From IMG/VR virus record IMGVR_UViG_3300003323_000592, positions 1-56,278 of that record: 56,278 bases of DNA; one strand, given 5' to 3'. The notes under the pieces are model-generated. The model searched no databases. It was not told the origin of the DNA and saw only the letters and a program-made list of their open reading frames with translations. This document shows positions 18,556 to 26,807 of the stretch, piece by piece (positions within the stretch are counted from its first letter, which is position 1; every line of letters starts with the position of its first letter). The position numbers and the translations under genes are program-made. Origin of the DNA: a virus.

Positions 18556-18978
18556 TCAAACACAAAGGATGGGAGGCGTCGGAAATATGATGTTCTTCGG
18601 CTTCCACAGGTGTAAAACGTGCGGGTGATAGTTCACATAATCCTTCTTTGGAGGATGGAACTGCACAACGCATTCGTCATCATTCCAGAACAATTCCTTG
18701 AGCCAGCACATCTCAGCCCAGTTTGGCACCCGCTCGTAAACCCGGCCTTCGGAGTTTCGGCTTTGGGCGCGTGCTGAAATGTGCTCCCACGCTTCCCCTG
18801 GACCGTGGGACTCTTCCCAGCCGTCGCCATTGCTGACGATACACAAGAAGCGAATCCTGTCGTCCTTTTCGTAGGGGATCTCAAAGCACCCGTTCATCCC
18901 ATCAGCATCAGTAGTTGAGTACTGAGGCATGGGGTGTTTGGTGCGTCTGAATTTATTGATATGATCTGAGGTTCTCAT
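18556..18978 (-). CDS. Conserved phage protein (DUF7694-like)
   Basis: The likely start is the ATG at 18978 (MRTSDHINKF), which overlaps the upstream stop. That gives 140 residues. The C-terminal part has the pattern VPNWAEMCWLKELFW then VVQFHPPKKDYVNYHPHVLHLW, known from many phage genomes in replication or accessory regions, with no assigned function. Trp, His and Cys are frequent. A purine-rich AAAAAGGAAAAAT lies upstream of the start. Confidence 0.75.
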   Translation of the reverse strand: MRTSDHINKFRRTKHPMPQYSTTDADGMNGCFEIPYEKDDRIRFLCIVSNGDGWEESHGPGEAWEHISARAQSRNSEGRVYERVPNWAEMCWLKELFWNDDECVVQFHPPKKDYVNYHPHVLHLWKPKNIIFPTPPILCV

Positions 18979-19232
18979 TTGGATATTTTTCCTTTTTCCA
19001 TTGGATTGACCGGTATAGGATCCATGCACGAGTGATGACCGCAGTGAACGCAGTAACCGTTCTTGCCGCGCTTGTGCTCGCAGGCTTCGATAGATGTGCT
19101 GTTTCCGTCAATGGCCAAAACCCTTGCTGTGTGGGCAAGCTCTTCAGCACATTGATGGACCATGCCAACATTTCCACTTCTCCTGGCGGCCAATAGTTTG
19201 GTCCACGCTTCGTTGTATGCCTCTCGGTTCAT
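18975..19232 (-). CDS. Small zinc-finger-like hypothetical protein
   Basis: 85 residues from the ATG at 19232, preceded by AAAAAGGAGAACGG. The N-terminal half is helical. The C-terminal half has a metal-binding pattern: C-x-H ... C-x-x-C-x-H-H-x-C (around EACEHKRG and YCVHCGHHSC). It overlaps its neighbours by 4 nt on both sides. No family recognised. Confidence 0.65.
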   Translation of the reverse strand: MNREAYNEAWTKLLAARRSGNVGMVHQCAEELAHTARVLAIDGNSTSIEACEHKRGKNGYCVHCGHHSCMDPIPVNPMEKGKISK

Positions 19233-20086
19233 AGTCCGTTCTCCTTTTTCCATAGCTTGAATTGCTCGCAGAACTGCGAGACTGAGCAGTAGTTTTCGCA
19301 GCGTGGCCGCTCAGCCGGCCGCACTTCGATCTCGAATTGCGAGGGGTTGGGTTGGCTGGCCATCCACTGGCCAGCCTCCAGCTTCGAGTCGAGCACCCGG
19401 CTGGCTTTCTTGTTACCCTTCTTCATCACCGCGTAACGCTCCGGTCGCTCCCACATTTCCTCGGGGGTACATTCTGGCAGGGCCCCACTGCGGGCATTCT
19501 CGTGAAGAGCGATACGTTTGCGAAGCCAGGATTCCACGGCTTCCTTTGGCCAGATGAGCGACTTAAGGACAACCACCTGTGATTGCGGCAGCTCGGGATT
19601 GCGGCTCGCCTCACTCACATTCCAATCCCGTAGGATGGCAATGATTTTGAGTTCCTTCACCGTAACGCCGTACTGGTCAGCCATGTACTTGTAGACGTTC
19701 AGCTGCTGCTCCCACTCCGGCTTGATGCCGTCCTTGATGGCCCAGAGCGAGACGAACTTGTAATCGATGATGGACTGCTCACTCACGGCGTAATCCAGCT
19801 GTCCAGACACCTTGTAACCGTCGAAGTCCACAACGCACCGCTCTTCCACAATGCCGCCATCCGATGCTCTGCGTAGCACTTCGTGGCCGGCCTTCCCCAT
19901 AAGCAGCCACAGACGGTCGCTGGCATCCTCTTCCAATTGGTCGGCGTATTTGAGTTCAAGAGCCGCTATGCGTGGTGGTTTTATTAACTCGGTTACTGAA
20001 TAATCGGCACCACCCTTGTCGTAATTGTCGTGAGTGACCGCTCGGACCAGTGGTTCTGGAAGTCCTTGGGTGTTTGTTATACGCAT
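19229..20086 (-). CDS. RecB/Cas4-like PD-(D/E)XK exonuclease
   Basis: 285 residues from the ATG at 20086, chosen because AAAGGACAG lies just upstream. Seen: GKAGHEVLRRA (motif I His), SGQLDYAV (catalytic Asp), IIDYKFVS (D-x-K) and a C-terminal Cys cluster CENYCSVSQFC that may bind an Fe-S cluster, as in Cas4 or AddB relatives. It most likely resects DNA for the Rad52-like annealing protein encoded two genes upstream, forming a two-component recombination pair. The annealing partnership is inference from gene content. Confidence 0.75.
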   Translation of the reverse strand: MRITNTQGLPEPLVRAVTHDNYDKGGADYSVTELIKPPRIAALELKYADQLEEDASDRLWLLMGKAGHEVLRRASDGGIVEERCVVDFDGYKVSGQLDYAVSEQSIIDYKFVSLWAIKDGIKPEWEQQLNVYKYMADQYGVTVKELKIIAILRDWNVSEASRNPELPQSQVVVLKSLIWPKEAVESWLRKRIALHENARSGALPECTPEEMWERPERYAVMKKGNKKASRVLDSKLEAGQWMASQPNPSQFEIEVRPAERPRCENYCSVSQFCEQFKLWKKENGL

Positions 20087-21129
20087 GATTCTGTCCTTTC
20101 TGTTTTCGCTCCGACCAACATTGGTCGAATCCAAATTACTTTTGATTGTCGTTTTGATTTATCCTCGAAGCGGGGTCCGATAGGCTGGTGTCGCCAATGA
20201 CCGCGGCGAGGATGCAGTCGTGGGCTGGCGTGCGTTCCCTGTGACGCGCCACTCTCTCGCAGCCAGGTGTATTTCCGGCCGATGAAGTTGGGCGACCACA
20301 GTTCTGACTTCACCACCACACCGTTACGTAGCTTCGGTGGGCGCAGCATGAACTCGTGCTCGATTTGCTCCGGCACCGCGTTCATGGCGAGCAGCAGGTG
20401 ACCACAGAGAGCAATCACCTTTTTAATCAGCTTCATGTCCTCGACCGTATTGGTCTGCGCCACGATTTCCATTTCCTTGGCCGACTCAGGATCGACACAG
20501 AAGTCCTGGTAGCGCTGGTCAGTCATCATCTTGTGCAGCGTGTCGAGGTCACTGAAGCTGCCCGAGTAATCCACCGGCTTGTCGTCATACATCGCGGTGA
20601 ACGTGATGATGAAGGCCTTCTCACCGTACGCGTCGGCTGAGATGCCGAAGGTGGGTGCCCATGGGTAGAACTTCTTCACCCGCTCAGGCGCCGGCTGTGG
20701 ACCAGTTTCTTGCAGAGCCATCCTGACGAACGGCACATGCACGCCGAGGTAATCCATCTGAAACTTCTCCGGCAGCATGAAGCACATGCCGTCAAACGGC
20801 CATTGCAGCTCCCGGATGGTGAGGTTCTCTGGTGGCTCGGTCTGCACAAGCGACTCCGCGAAGTCCTGTCCGACAAAGAACGTCGGAACCAGGTTCTTCA
20901 GGATTTGCCACGCGCACAGGATGCAATCCACTTCCACCTTGTTCGGGTGCGGGTTGTCCATGAAGTGCATGTAGACTTCGAGCAGTGCCGAGTTCCAGCG
21001 CGGGTTTGCGTAGCCCTGAGGAGGCACATAACGGCGAGGATAAACCAGCTTCCATACACTCTCTCCCGCCTCGTCCTCAATCATCTGCGCCGTCGCCTCC
21101 AGCATTGCGAAGCGTTGGCTATTGTTCAC
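20077..21129 (-). CDS. AcrVA2-like protein
   Basis: 350 residues. The C-terminal 60 residues (HASPRLHPRRGHWRHQPIGP, then a Lys/Arg stretch and VIWIRPMLVGAK) match what I recall of the Moraxella anti-CRISPR AcrVA2, which ends with a similar H-x-R-R-G-H-W block followed by a W-x-P beta strand. The N-terminal part is helical, with a conserved-looking AWQILKNL helix. AcrVA2 lowers Cas12a by acting on its mRNA during translation; most AcrVA2-like relatives are untested. It lies between the Rad52-like and RecB-like genes. It overlaps the nuclease start by 10 nt and a small upstream gene by 4 nt. Confidence 0.65.
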   Translation of the reverse strand: MNNSQRFAMLEATAQMIEDEAGESVWKLVYPRRYVPPQGYANPRWNSALLEVYMHFMDNPHPNKVEVDCILCAWQILKNLVPTFFVGQDFAESLVQTEPPENLTIRELQWPFDGMCFMLPEKFQMDYLGVHVPFVRMALQETGPQPAPERVKKFYPWAPTFGISADAYGEKAFIITFTAMYDDKPVDYSGSFSDLDTLHKMMTDQRYQDFCVDPESAKEMEIVAQTNTVEDMKLIKKVIALCGHLLLAMNAVPEQIEHEFMLRPPKLRNGVVVKSELWSPNFIGRKYTWLRESGASQGTHASPRLHPRRGHWRHQPIGPRFEDKSKRQSKVIWIRPMLVGAKTERTESCV

Positions 21130-21329
21130 AACATATCCTCCAAGCGAATCGTGCCGTCGAACACCTGCCAGTTAATGTTGTTGGCGCTGACTCCCTGCCG
21201 CTCACACCACTCATCCACCGCCTCTTCGGCATCGGATTGAACCCCGGCGTTTGACTGAGACTCAGAGATGCAGTTGGGGAGGATGTGCACCGTGCCCTTT
21301 TCCCCGTTGAGTATTGCTATCGATTTCAT
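21126..21329 (-). CDS. Small acidic hypothetical protein
   Basis: 67 residues from the ATG at 21329, which has AAAGGACAG directly upstream. It is acidic (many Glu/Asp) with a short beta start (SIAILNGEKGTVHIL) and a helical middle. It overlaps the AcrVA2-like gene by 4 nt and probably shares its translation. An accessory or inhibitor protein is possible; no family recognised. Confidence 0.6.
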   Translation of the reverse strand: MKSIAILNGEKGTVHILPNCISESQSNAGVQSDAEEAVDEWCERQGVSANNINWQVFDGTIRLEDML

Positions 21330-21344
21330 CTGTCCTTTGGTTGA

Positions 21345-21373
21345 GCCAGCCACCGTGGTCAGCGATGGCTGGC
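21345..21373 (-). other. Intergenic hairpin after the Rad52-like gene
   Basis: An 8-bp stem (GCCAGCCA/TGGCTGGC) with a 13-nt loop lies between the Rad52-like stop and the next leader. It has no U-run, so it is more likely an mRNA processing or stability element than a terminator. Confidence 0.45.
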
Positions 21374-21379
21374 GATTGA

Positions 21380-22567
21380 TTATTCTGCTGACTCCTTCGT
21401 CCAGCCGTAGTGAACGCCCGCGGCGTCCAGCATCCGGCGAAACTCCTCATCCTTGGCGATCGACTCAGCTTTCTTTGGCTGGCCGTTGTACTCGCGCTCG
21501 ACCTCGTAGTTCATCACGAGGCCGTAGAGGTAGTTCTTCTCCAGCTCGGCGAGCGGGATGTCCTTGTTGCGACCCCACGGCATCAGATACTTCCGCCATG
21601 GCTCTTCTTCCCCAGCTGGCGGCTGCGTGACGAACGCCTCGACTTGAGCAAAGAGGTCGTCGGCTGCCTTTTTAGTGGTCGGAACGTATTTCAACGGCAG
21701 GTCGGCAAGTTTTGCCTCTGGCGTGTTGGGTATCCACCCCTTCGACTGGAAGAATCGCAGGGCATAATCGGCATTGGTGCCCGGGAACAGGGCGATGAAC
21801 CGATTTCGCTGGTCCTCGGTGGCCTCCTGAGGGAGAACCTGACTCGCTGTAGCGGCCTGCCGCGTTGCGGGCTGGGGGCTAGGCCGTGCCGCAGGAGGGG
21901 GAGCGCTGCTCTGGGACCCTCCAAACGCTCCACGGGGCGGCTGGGAGCCTCTTGGACCTCGGTTACGCTCCTTCCACCCCTCACACCATCCCTTCATCCA
22001 AGCCTGCAATCCGACCCCAAACTCCTTGCAGCACCGCCTGAATGCATTCGATTTGGCTGATTCCAAGGCGTCCGAGTAGTTGGATTTAGCGTTATCGGGG
22101 TAATAAACCGCGTCCCCAATGGCCTCACCTACCACACAGCCACGGGCAATAAGGACCACGTCGGCGTAAACTTTCACGGCCTTTTTCTCCCGGTTGTCCT
22201 TCCAGTAGGTAAATTCTTCCGCCCACTCGCGTCGGCGGATGGGGACAACCGCCCCCACACCCAGCACTTTGTTCAAGCGCTGCCGTAGGTATGCGTGCTC
22301 GATGTAAATCAACTCGTTGTCACCGCCAGCGCCTTGCCGGAATGCTTCGTCGGGGAAGTCCTCGGACAGGGCGTTGGCCTCTTCGGGTGTCAGGTTGAGT
22401 TTGGAAGCGTTGGCGTAAGCCGCACTCAGCGCGTCTGCCACCGCCTCAACCCGTGCTTGGGCTGGCGTGATGGGTTGCTGCTGTTGCTGTGCTTCTCGCA
22501 AGCGTTCGTCATTGACTGCTGGAACGGTTATTTCCGCTCCTGGGATCTGGTCATCTGGTTCATTCAT
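21380..22567 (-). CDS. Rad52-like single-strand annealing protein
   Basis: 395 residues. Residues about 85-185 carry the Rad52/22 signature: YIEHAYLRQRLNKVLG, then YADVVLIARG with GEAIGDAVY, then SAKSNAFRRCCKEFGVG. A Pro/Gln-rich low-complexity linker and a C-terminal domain (about 285-390, PWGRNKDIPLAELEKNYL) follow. That last part resembles the small domain that often follows phage nucleases and annealing proteins. Role: annealing of complementary single strands in recombination or replication. Its start overlaps the upstream nuclease stop by 4 nt. The RecB-like gene nearby is the likely exonuclease partner. Confidence 0.75.
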   Translation of the reverse strand: MNEPDDQIPGAEITVPAVNDERLREAQQQQQPITPAQARVEAVADALSAAYANASKLNLTPEEANALSEDFPDEAFRQGAGGDNELIYIEHAYLRQRLNKVLGVGAVVPIRRREWAEEFTYWKDNREKKAVKVYADVVLIARGCVVGEAIGDAVYYPDNAKSNYSDALESAKSNAFRRCCKEFGVGLQAWMKGWCEGWKERNRGPRGSQPPRGAFGGSQSSAPPPAARPSPQPATRQAATASQVLPQEATEDQRNRFIALFPGTNADYALRFFQSKGWIPNTPEAKLADLPLKYVPTTKKAADDLFAQVEAFVTQPPAGEEEPWRKYLMPWGRNKDIPLAELEKNYLYGLVMNYEVEREYNGQPKKAESIAKDEEFRRMLDAAGVHYGWTKESAE

Positions 22568-23016
22568 ATTGTTGGTCGATATTCAATCTCACCGTCCACA
22601 AACACGAGCGCCAGCAAATCGTAGGCGTCTGGGTCGTGCGGGGCAAAGACGGCTTCCCCTTTTCTGGTTCGGGTGGCGGTTGTCACCTCCACTCGAAGAA
22701 ATGTCTGCTGCTGCACTGGAAGAAGAACGTTGGGCATCATCACGATCAGGTCGCACGAACACGACTGAGAGACTGAACGAAACACGCTGTATCCACGGTT
22801 CATCAAGTCCGCGCACACCAACAGTTCGTTGATGGCGCCGCGGACTCCTGTGGAGACGGCAGGACCAACCTTCACGATTGGCTTGTAGCCATTTTTCGCG
22901 AATCGCTTTCTACATTCGACCGAGCAGAACTTTTTATTTTTCCGTTCGTGCCGGTCCATCTTGGTGCCGCAGCCCTCACAGGAGCGCTGAAACACGCCAT
23001 CAACGACCGCACTCAT
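22564..23016 (-). CDS. Zinc-finger PD-(D/E)XK-like nuclease (possible free-standing homing endonuclease)
   Basis: 150 residues from the ATG at 23016, which overlaps the upstream stop. A treble-clef finger (SCEGCG ... FCSVEC, C13/C16/C31/C35) is followed by a nuclease-like fold: E64 in GAINELLVCADLMNRG, D89 in SCSCDLIVMM and E110 in LRVEVTTATR. The usual Lys of E-x-K is replaced by Thr, so the enzyme could be inactive or use another residue. The finger is close to those of the endonucleases at 16457 and 34681, suggesting a shared module. Confidence 0.65.
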   Translation of the reverse strand: MSAVVDGVFQRSCEGCGTKMDRHERKNKKFCSVECRKRFAKNGYKPIVKVGPAVSTGVRGAINELLVCADLMNRGYSVFRSVSQSCSCDLIVMMPNVLLPVQQQTFLRVEVTTATRTRKGEAVFAPHDPDAYDLLALVFVDGEIEYRPTI

Positions 23017-23333
23017 TCTGCTAATCCTTTTTCTTCGGGGTTCTCGGGACGCTGGCGGTCGATAACGCGTTTGAAATGGGCGCGGCACTCGTCGCCGGCC
23101 TTGATGACTGCTTTGATGGCCTCACCGCACTGCGGATCTCCACACTCGCACGGCAAGGTTGAGGCTTCCTTAATCAGCTCCCACTGCTCGTCGGGGATGT
23201 TGCCCACCATGTTGACAAACACGGCGGACAAAATCACCTGCGCTTCCTGCGGGTGCATGTTCGTAAACGCTGCCGCCAGAAAGCCGCCGATGTGCGGCAG
23301 GCCTTCGGGTCCTTGCATCATTTCAATGTTCAC
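23013..23333 (-). CDS. Hypothetical protein with a CECGDPQCG cluster
   Basis: 106 residues, started by GTG at 23333, which overlaps the upstream TGA (GTGA). Helical, with a Cys pair near the middle (PCECGDPQCGEAI). The N-terminal part is rich in Met/Gly. No family recognised. It is translated with the nuclease gene it overlaps. Confidence 0.6.
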   Translation of the reverse strand: MNIEMMQGPEGLPHIGGFLAAAFTNMHPQEAQVILSAVFVNMVGNIPDEQWELIKEASTLPCECGDPQCGEAIKAVIKAGDECRAHFKRVIDRQRPENPEEKGLAE

Positions 23334-23605
23334 GGTAGATACTCTCCCGGGTCCCACAGCCGCCACATTCCGCTGAAAGCGTAGTTGCCGGTGGCGGCGC
23401 TGACCTCGAATTTGGAACCCACACCACCATAGCGGCCGGTCGGGTCTTGGGTTACTTCCAGTTTGAAAGCGAGCATCTCGTCGTTTGATTCATCGGCGAG
23501 CACCTTCACCCGGCAGGGAGCGCCATCTTCGGTATAGTCGTACTCCTTGCCCACTTCGATGCTGCTGTTGTCGGTGCAGATTTGATTGTGTTGGTATTTT
23601 TTCAT
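23330..23605 (-). CDS. Small beta-rich hypothetical protein
   Basis: 91 residues from the ATG at 23605. Beta-rich, with a DPTGRYGGVGSKFEVSAATG segment and a Trp-rich end (MWRLWDPGEY). No Shine-Dalgarno is present; a U-run from the preceding hairpin lies just before the start. It overlaps the GTG start of the next gene. No family recognised. Confidence 0.6.
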   Translation of the reverse strand: MKKYQHNQICTDNSSIEVGKEYDYTEDGAPCRVKVLADESNDEMLAFKLEVTQDPTGRYGGVGSKFEVSAATGNYAFSGMWRLWDPGEYLP

Positions 23606-23610
23606 AGTGA

Positions 23611-23684
23611 AAAAGTCGGGGTGTGGAGCAGGCCGGGACAGAGCGACCGTCCGCAACCGCGCGCATTTGCGTGCCCCACACCCC
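23611..23684 (-). terminator. Long-loop terminator-like hairpin after the JAMM gene
   Basis: Read on the minus strand, a 9-bp stem GGGGTGTGG/CCACACCCC encloses about 49 nt with smaller internal pairing. It is followed by GACTTTTTC and then the ATG of the next gene. It lies 10 nt after the JAMM protease stop, so it may end or attenuate the ubiquitin-like operon transcript. The large loop makes strong termination uncertain. Confidence 0.5.
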
Positions 23685-23694
23685 AGATTGTTGG

Positions 23695-24888
23695 TTAGAT
23701 ACCTAATCTCCAGGCCTCCCATTGCAGGTCATCATCGATTCCACCAACGGGGCCCCTTCCATCGGCCTCTTTTCTTTTTCCGCCCTCGTTGGTTTCGGAT
23801 TTTGGGAAGGTGTGGTTCTCCTTCTCCCCACCCTTGCTTTTGTCCTCTTTCTCCTTCTGCTGCTGGAGCGCTTCTTCGACCATCGCCTTCTCCAAGTCTG
23901 GCACGCATTGACGCTCCAGATCGTCCGGGTCGACCTTGTGATGACGACAAGCCATGCAGATGATGTAAGGAGCGAAGTCCACCAGCGCCATCTCACTGAG
24001 CGCATTGCTCAAGTCATCAAGTTCAACACCTTTGTCCACGCACTTGTAGATGATTTCCTTCCACGCAGCGTCGGTCCGCTTCCACAGCGGCTCGGTCTCG
24101 GCCGAGTACATCGACGGGCACTGATGCCCACCGGTCATGCCGCCCAAAGGAATCGATCCACTGGAGCCCGTGTAGGTGGTGACAGCCGGCTTGATCTCGA
24201 TGACGTTGTCCTTCCACTGCTGGGGGAAGCTCAACTCTGTCGGTGGAGTCGTGAGCAGCCGGCGGGCCTGCTTGTTCGCCCAATCGTTCGGCAGGTAGGG
24301 CCGGAACTTCTCGGGACACTCAGCGAGTATCGGGTCGGTATCAACGAACCACGCCATGTTGAGGTTCTCATCCTTGATGACTAGCCCCTTCCGGTAGAAC
24401 CGCGCGTGAATGTCGTATTTGTCCTTGTTGGACATGTGGCCAATGGTGATGTGCAGACCATCCTGATTCTGCTCGTTGGTCTCATCCGTGCCCGACTGGA
24501 AGGCACTGGCCGAGCAGTGGTGATGCACCGTGCCGAAGGCGAACCAATCGGGTGGCTGCAATCCCAGCTCCGCGTGCTGCTTGCGCTTCTCCTCGTTGTC
24601 GAGTTCATGAGCGGTCATGCCGGTCTTGGCCTCCTGCGGATAGGCGTAGGCCTTCCACGTCTGGAGGGTGGGACTGACATAGAGCCGCACCTGGCACTCG
24701 CTGCGATACTCGTTGTAGCACCACTGGAAGAAGGAAAGGACCTCGTTCCACACATCGAGCGGGATCTTCGGGCCCTTCCAATCTATCGTTGCCTTGGTGT
24801 TCTTGATCTCATACTTCATGGTGCAGTCGAATAGACCTGCAACGGAGGCGTCATCCTCGATGAAGCCCCCTTGTACTTTCAGTTTCAT
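23695..24888 (-). CDS. JAMM/MPN-type metalloprotease of the ubiquitin-like operon
   Basis: 397 residues. H122-x-H124 followed seven residues later by S132-x-x-D135 (HHHCSASAFQSGTD) is the JAMM zinc signature, and GLHITIG follows as in MPN folds. JAMM enzymes remove or mature ubiquitin-like proteins. The C-terminal 150 residues are helical and end in a Lys/Glu/Gly-rich tail. AAAGGACAG precedes the start. It is the last gene of a set with E1, E2-like and Ubl genes, so it likely processes the Ubl or cleaves its conjugates. The upstream active-site Glu is not certain by eye. Confidence 0.75.
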   Translation of the reverse strand: MKLKVQGGFIEDDASVAGLFDCTMKYEIKNTKATIDWKGPKIPLDVWNEVLSFFQWCYNEYRSECQVRLYVSPTLQTWKAYAYPQEAKTGMTAHELDNEEKRKQHAELGLQPPDWFAFGTVHHHCSASAFQSGTDETNEQNQDGLHITIGHMSNKDKYDIHARFYRKGLVIKDENLNMAWFVDTDPILAECPEKFRPYLPNDWANKQARRLLTTPPTELSFPQQWKDNVIEIKPAVTTYTGSSGSIPLGGMTGGHQCPSMYSAETEPLWKRTDAAWKEIIYKCVDKGVELDDLSNALSEMALVDFAPYIICMACRHHKVDPDDLERQCVPDLEKAMVEEALQQQKEKEDKSKGGEKENHTFPKSETNEGGKRKEADGRGPVGGIDDDLQWEAWRLGI

Positions 24889-24917
24889 TTTCTGTCCTTT
24901 TGTTTACTGGTTGATTC

Positions 24918-25772
24918 TTATCCGTTGGGGAATAACTCAGCGAAGAGGGCGGGGTCAGCCGTCCGCAAGGCATCCTTGAGCGCGGTCTTGCCCGCGTCCT
25001 GGATGGTGATTTCGCTGTCGGTGGTCTCGTCGAACTCGTGGTCGTCGTACTCGGCCGTTCCTTCCACGTCTCTCATGGTGAGGTAGTCGCTCGGAGAATC
25101 CTCATCTATTTTTGAGGCGATTAGGTCGAAGAACTCGTCTGAATCGCTCGCTTCCGAAGCAGCTTCGATGAGCGCCTCGCGACAGACACCCATCTGCCCT
25201 CGGCCCTCGCGCGTGTTGTGGTAGGAGCAGCGTCCATGCTCACGCTCGGAAGCTACAACCTCCACCATCACCTGAGTCCGTCGGCGCTCGGCCGCTGCTG
25301 CGTTCAGCCGCTCCTGCTCAGCCTGCTGACGTTCCATTTCCAGCTCCCAAGACGACTTCGGCTTGGGGGGAATCTCGCAGTTGTACTCGATCCAATTCTT
25401 CACCTTCTCAAAGGTGTCCTCCTCCCGCGGCACCGGCACCTTGAGGTGCGCGAGCAGCAGGTTGCGGATCGTTTCGTTATTGGGTGCTGACTTCACCAGG
25501 TCAATCACGCTGCGGGGCAGGAAGTCAGTGATGTTGCACTTCTTTTTCGGAGGCGATTTGACCTCGACGGTTTTCTTGGCTCCGTCGAGTTCGACCTCCA
25601 CTTTTTTGGTGGCCATATCAGTGCTCTCCTGCGCCTGCGAGGTTGGCGACGGCGGTGGGCTCGGCGGCGTTTCGGGTGCCGCTGCTCTCTCGCTCGAGTA
25701 TCGCTGGTCCTCCGTTAGTGTCGCTTCCTCCGGGTATGGATTTCGTGGAGGCAGCGGTATTTCCTGACTCAT
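24918..25772 (-). CDS. Ubl-operon accessory protein (possible PRTRC_E analogue)
   Basis: 284 residues from the ATG at 25772, supported by AAAGGACAG 4 nt upstream. The first 52 residues are Pro-rich and share DNA with the E1 C-terminus in another frame. An alternative start (25616, MATKKVEVEL) lies just after the E1 stop. A middle helical part contains Glu/Gln/Arg-rich coiled coil and a CSYHNTREG segment. The tail is very acidic. PRTRC clusters contain an extra protein between ThiF and JAB that I cannot match by sequence. Function unknown; probably a scaffold or target adaptor. Confidence 0.65.
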   Translation of the reverse strand: MSQEIPLPPRNPYPEEATLTEDQRYSSERAAAPETPPSPPPSPTSQAQESTDMATKKVEVELDGAKKTVEVKSPPKKKCNITDFLPRSVIDLVKSAPNNETIRNLLLAHLKVPVPREEDTFEKVKNWIEYNCEIPPKPKSSWELEMERQQAEQERLNAAAAERRRTQVMVEVVASEREHGRCSYHNTREGRGQMGVCREALIEAASEASDSDEFFDLIASKIDEDSPSDYLTMRDVEGTAEYDDHEFDETTDSEITIQDAGKTALKDALRTADPALFAELFPNG

Positions 25773-26466
25773 TGTTCTGTCCTTTCGTTTCTGGTTTCAG
25801 TTTGTCTTTGATGAGGTGTGTCTCCATCCGTGTCCGGTTCGCCACGAGGCGATAGGGCAGGCTGGGGATGATTTTGGCCTTCACCGTGGGCGCGTGCAGA
25901 TGCCACAGCGCGAAGAGGTGGCCGGCCAGTGACGCCGCCAGCGAATTGCTGGTGACGAGCTGCGGGTTCTCCTTCTGGGCTTCGCCCGTGCACCCGATGC
26001 CCCGCGCTCGCGGGTCACCGCTGGTGTCGGTCAGTATGTCCGGGAAGTAGGTTCTCGGGTCAACCGCGGTTGACTTCCACTCCGGCTGGTAGAAGTACGC
26101 CTCGGCTGAGTGCGTCTCATTCGCCGCGAAGATGGCCTTGCACTGCCACCGATCGCACTCGGACAGCGCCGCGCGGCGTGCCCGGTGGTTGTCGACGCAG
26201 ACGACCAGCCAGTCGTCCTCACCGAACTCAATGAGGCTTTCAGCGAACCACTCGTTGCGGAAGAGGCAGCCGTATTTCTCAGCCAATGCCTCAGCCTTCG
26301 AGCGGCCAATGTCCTCCGGCTTGAACAGCTGCCGGTCGAGATTCTTCTCTTCCAGCGTGTCCGCGTCGATGAGGGTGATTTGACCCGGTGACGTGAGGAG
26401 GGTGAGCGCCGGGGTGAGCCAGCTGCCGACACCTCCACACCCAATGATGTAAATGTTTGACTTCAT
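25618..26466 (-). CDS. ThiF/E1-like Ubl-activating enzyme
   Basis: 282 residues. Seen: GCGGVGS nucleotide-binding loop (9-15), D35 of LIDAD, NLDRQLF (42-48) with the Arg and Gln that bind ATP, DIGRSKA (52-58), a hydrophobic VVCVDN strand (88-93), and a likely thioester Cys at C159 in GIGCTGEA. This matches E1/ThiF proteins, including the PRTRC ThiF family. It would adenylate the C-terminus of the Ubl. The 16-bp palindrome encodes S-T-A-V-D (132-136) in a loop. The C-terminal tail (about 50 residues) is low complexity and overlaps the next gene. The start is coupled to the 114-residue gene (ATGA). Confidence 0.85.
   Translation of the reverse strand: MKSNIYIIGCGGVGSWLTPALTLLTSPGQITLIDADTLEEKNLDRQLFKPEDIGRSKAEALAEKYGCLFRNEWFAESLIEFGEDDWLVVCVDNHRARRAALSECDRWQCKAIFAANETHSAEAYFYQPEWKSTAVDPRTYFPDILTDTSGDPRARGIGCTGEAQKENPQLVTSNSLAASLAGHLFALWHLHAPTVKAKIIPSLPYRLVANRTRMETHLIKDKLKPETKGQNNESGNTAASTKSIPGGSDTNGGPAILERESSGTRNAAEPTAVANLAGAGEH
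26059..26074. repeat. 16-bp palindrome, copy 5
   Basis: Exact copy, read K-S-T-A-V-D-P inside a loop of the E1-like enzyme. Confidence 0.95.
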
Positions 26467-26807
26467 ATTCCCGTCAGCTTTCTCAACACCTGCACCATTT
26501 TGTTGGCGGGTGTCACTTTGGGTTGCGTTTTAGTGAGGATGAACTGCTGTGCCTGCCCGACGATGTTGTCGAACTCGCGCACGTCAATGCCAGCCGACCG
26601 GCAATCGTCCCGGAGGACCGAGTCGAACGCCAGCAGCAGGGCTACCGTGTAGTTCTGTCGGCTGTATTGGACCGCGCGAAGAGCAAACGAGTCTTTCGGG
26701 ATCGCACTCGCCGCCGACTTCATTTTTTCCTCCAGATACTCCTTCCAGTCGAAGCTCGGAGGACTATTGAGCAGCGCCTGGTATAGTTCAGGATTTGGTA
26801 GGCTCAT
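26463..26807 (-). CDS. Small helical protein between E2-like and E1 genes
   Basis: 114 residues, mostly helical, with no cysteine-rich or membrane segment. The middle (LRAVQYSRQNYTVALLLAFDS) forms an amphipathic helix. It overlaps both neighbours by 4 nt (ATGA), so it is translated with the E2-like and E1 genes. This suggests a subunit or adaptor of the conjugation machinery. No family recognised by eye. Confidence 0.7.
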   Translation of the reverse strand: MSLPNPELYQALLNSPPSFDWKEYLEEKMKSAASAIPKDSFALRAVQYSRQNYTVALLLAFDSVLRDDCRSAGIDVREFDNIVGQAQQFILTKTQPKVTPANKMVQVLRKLTGI

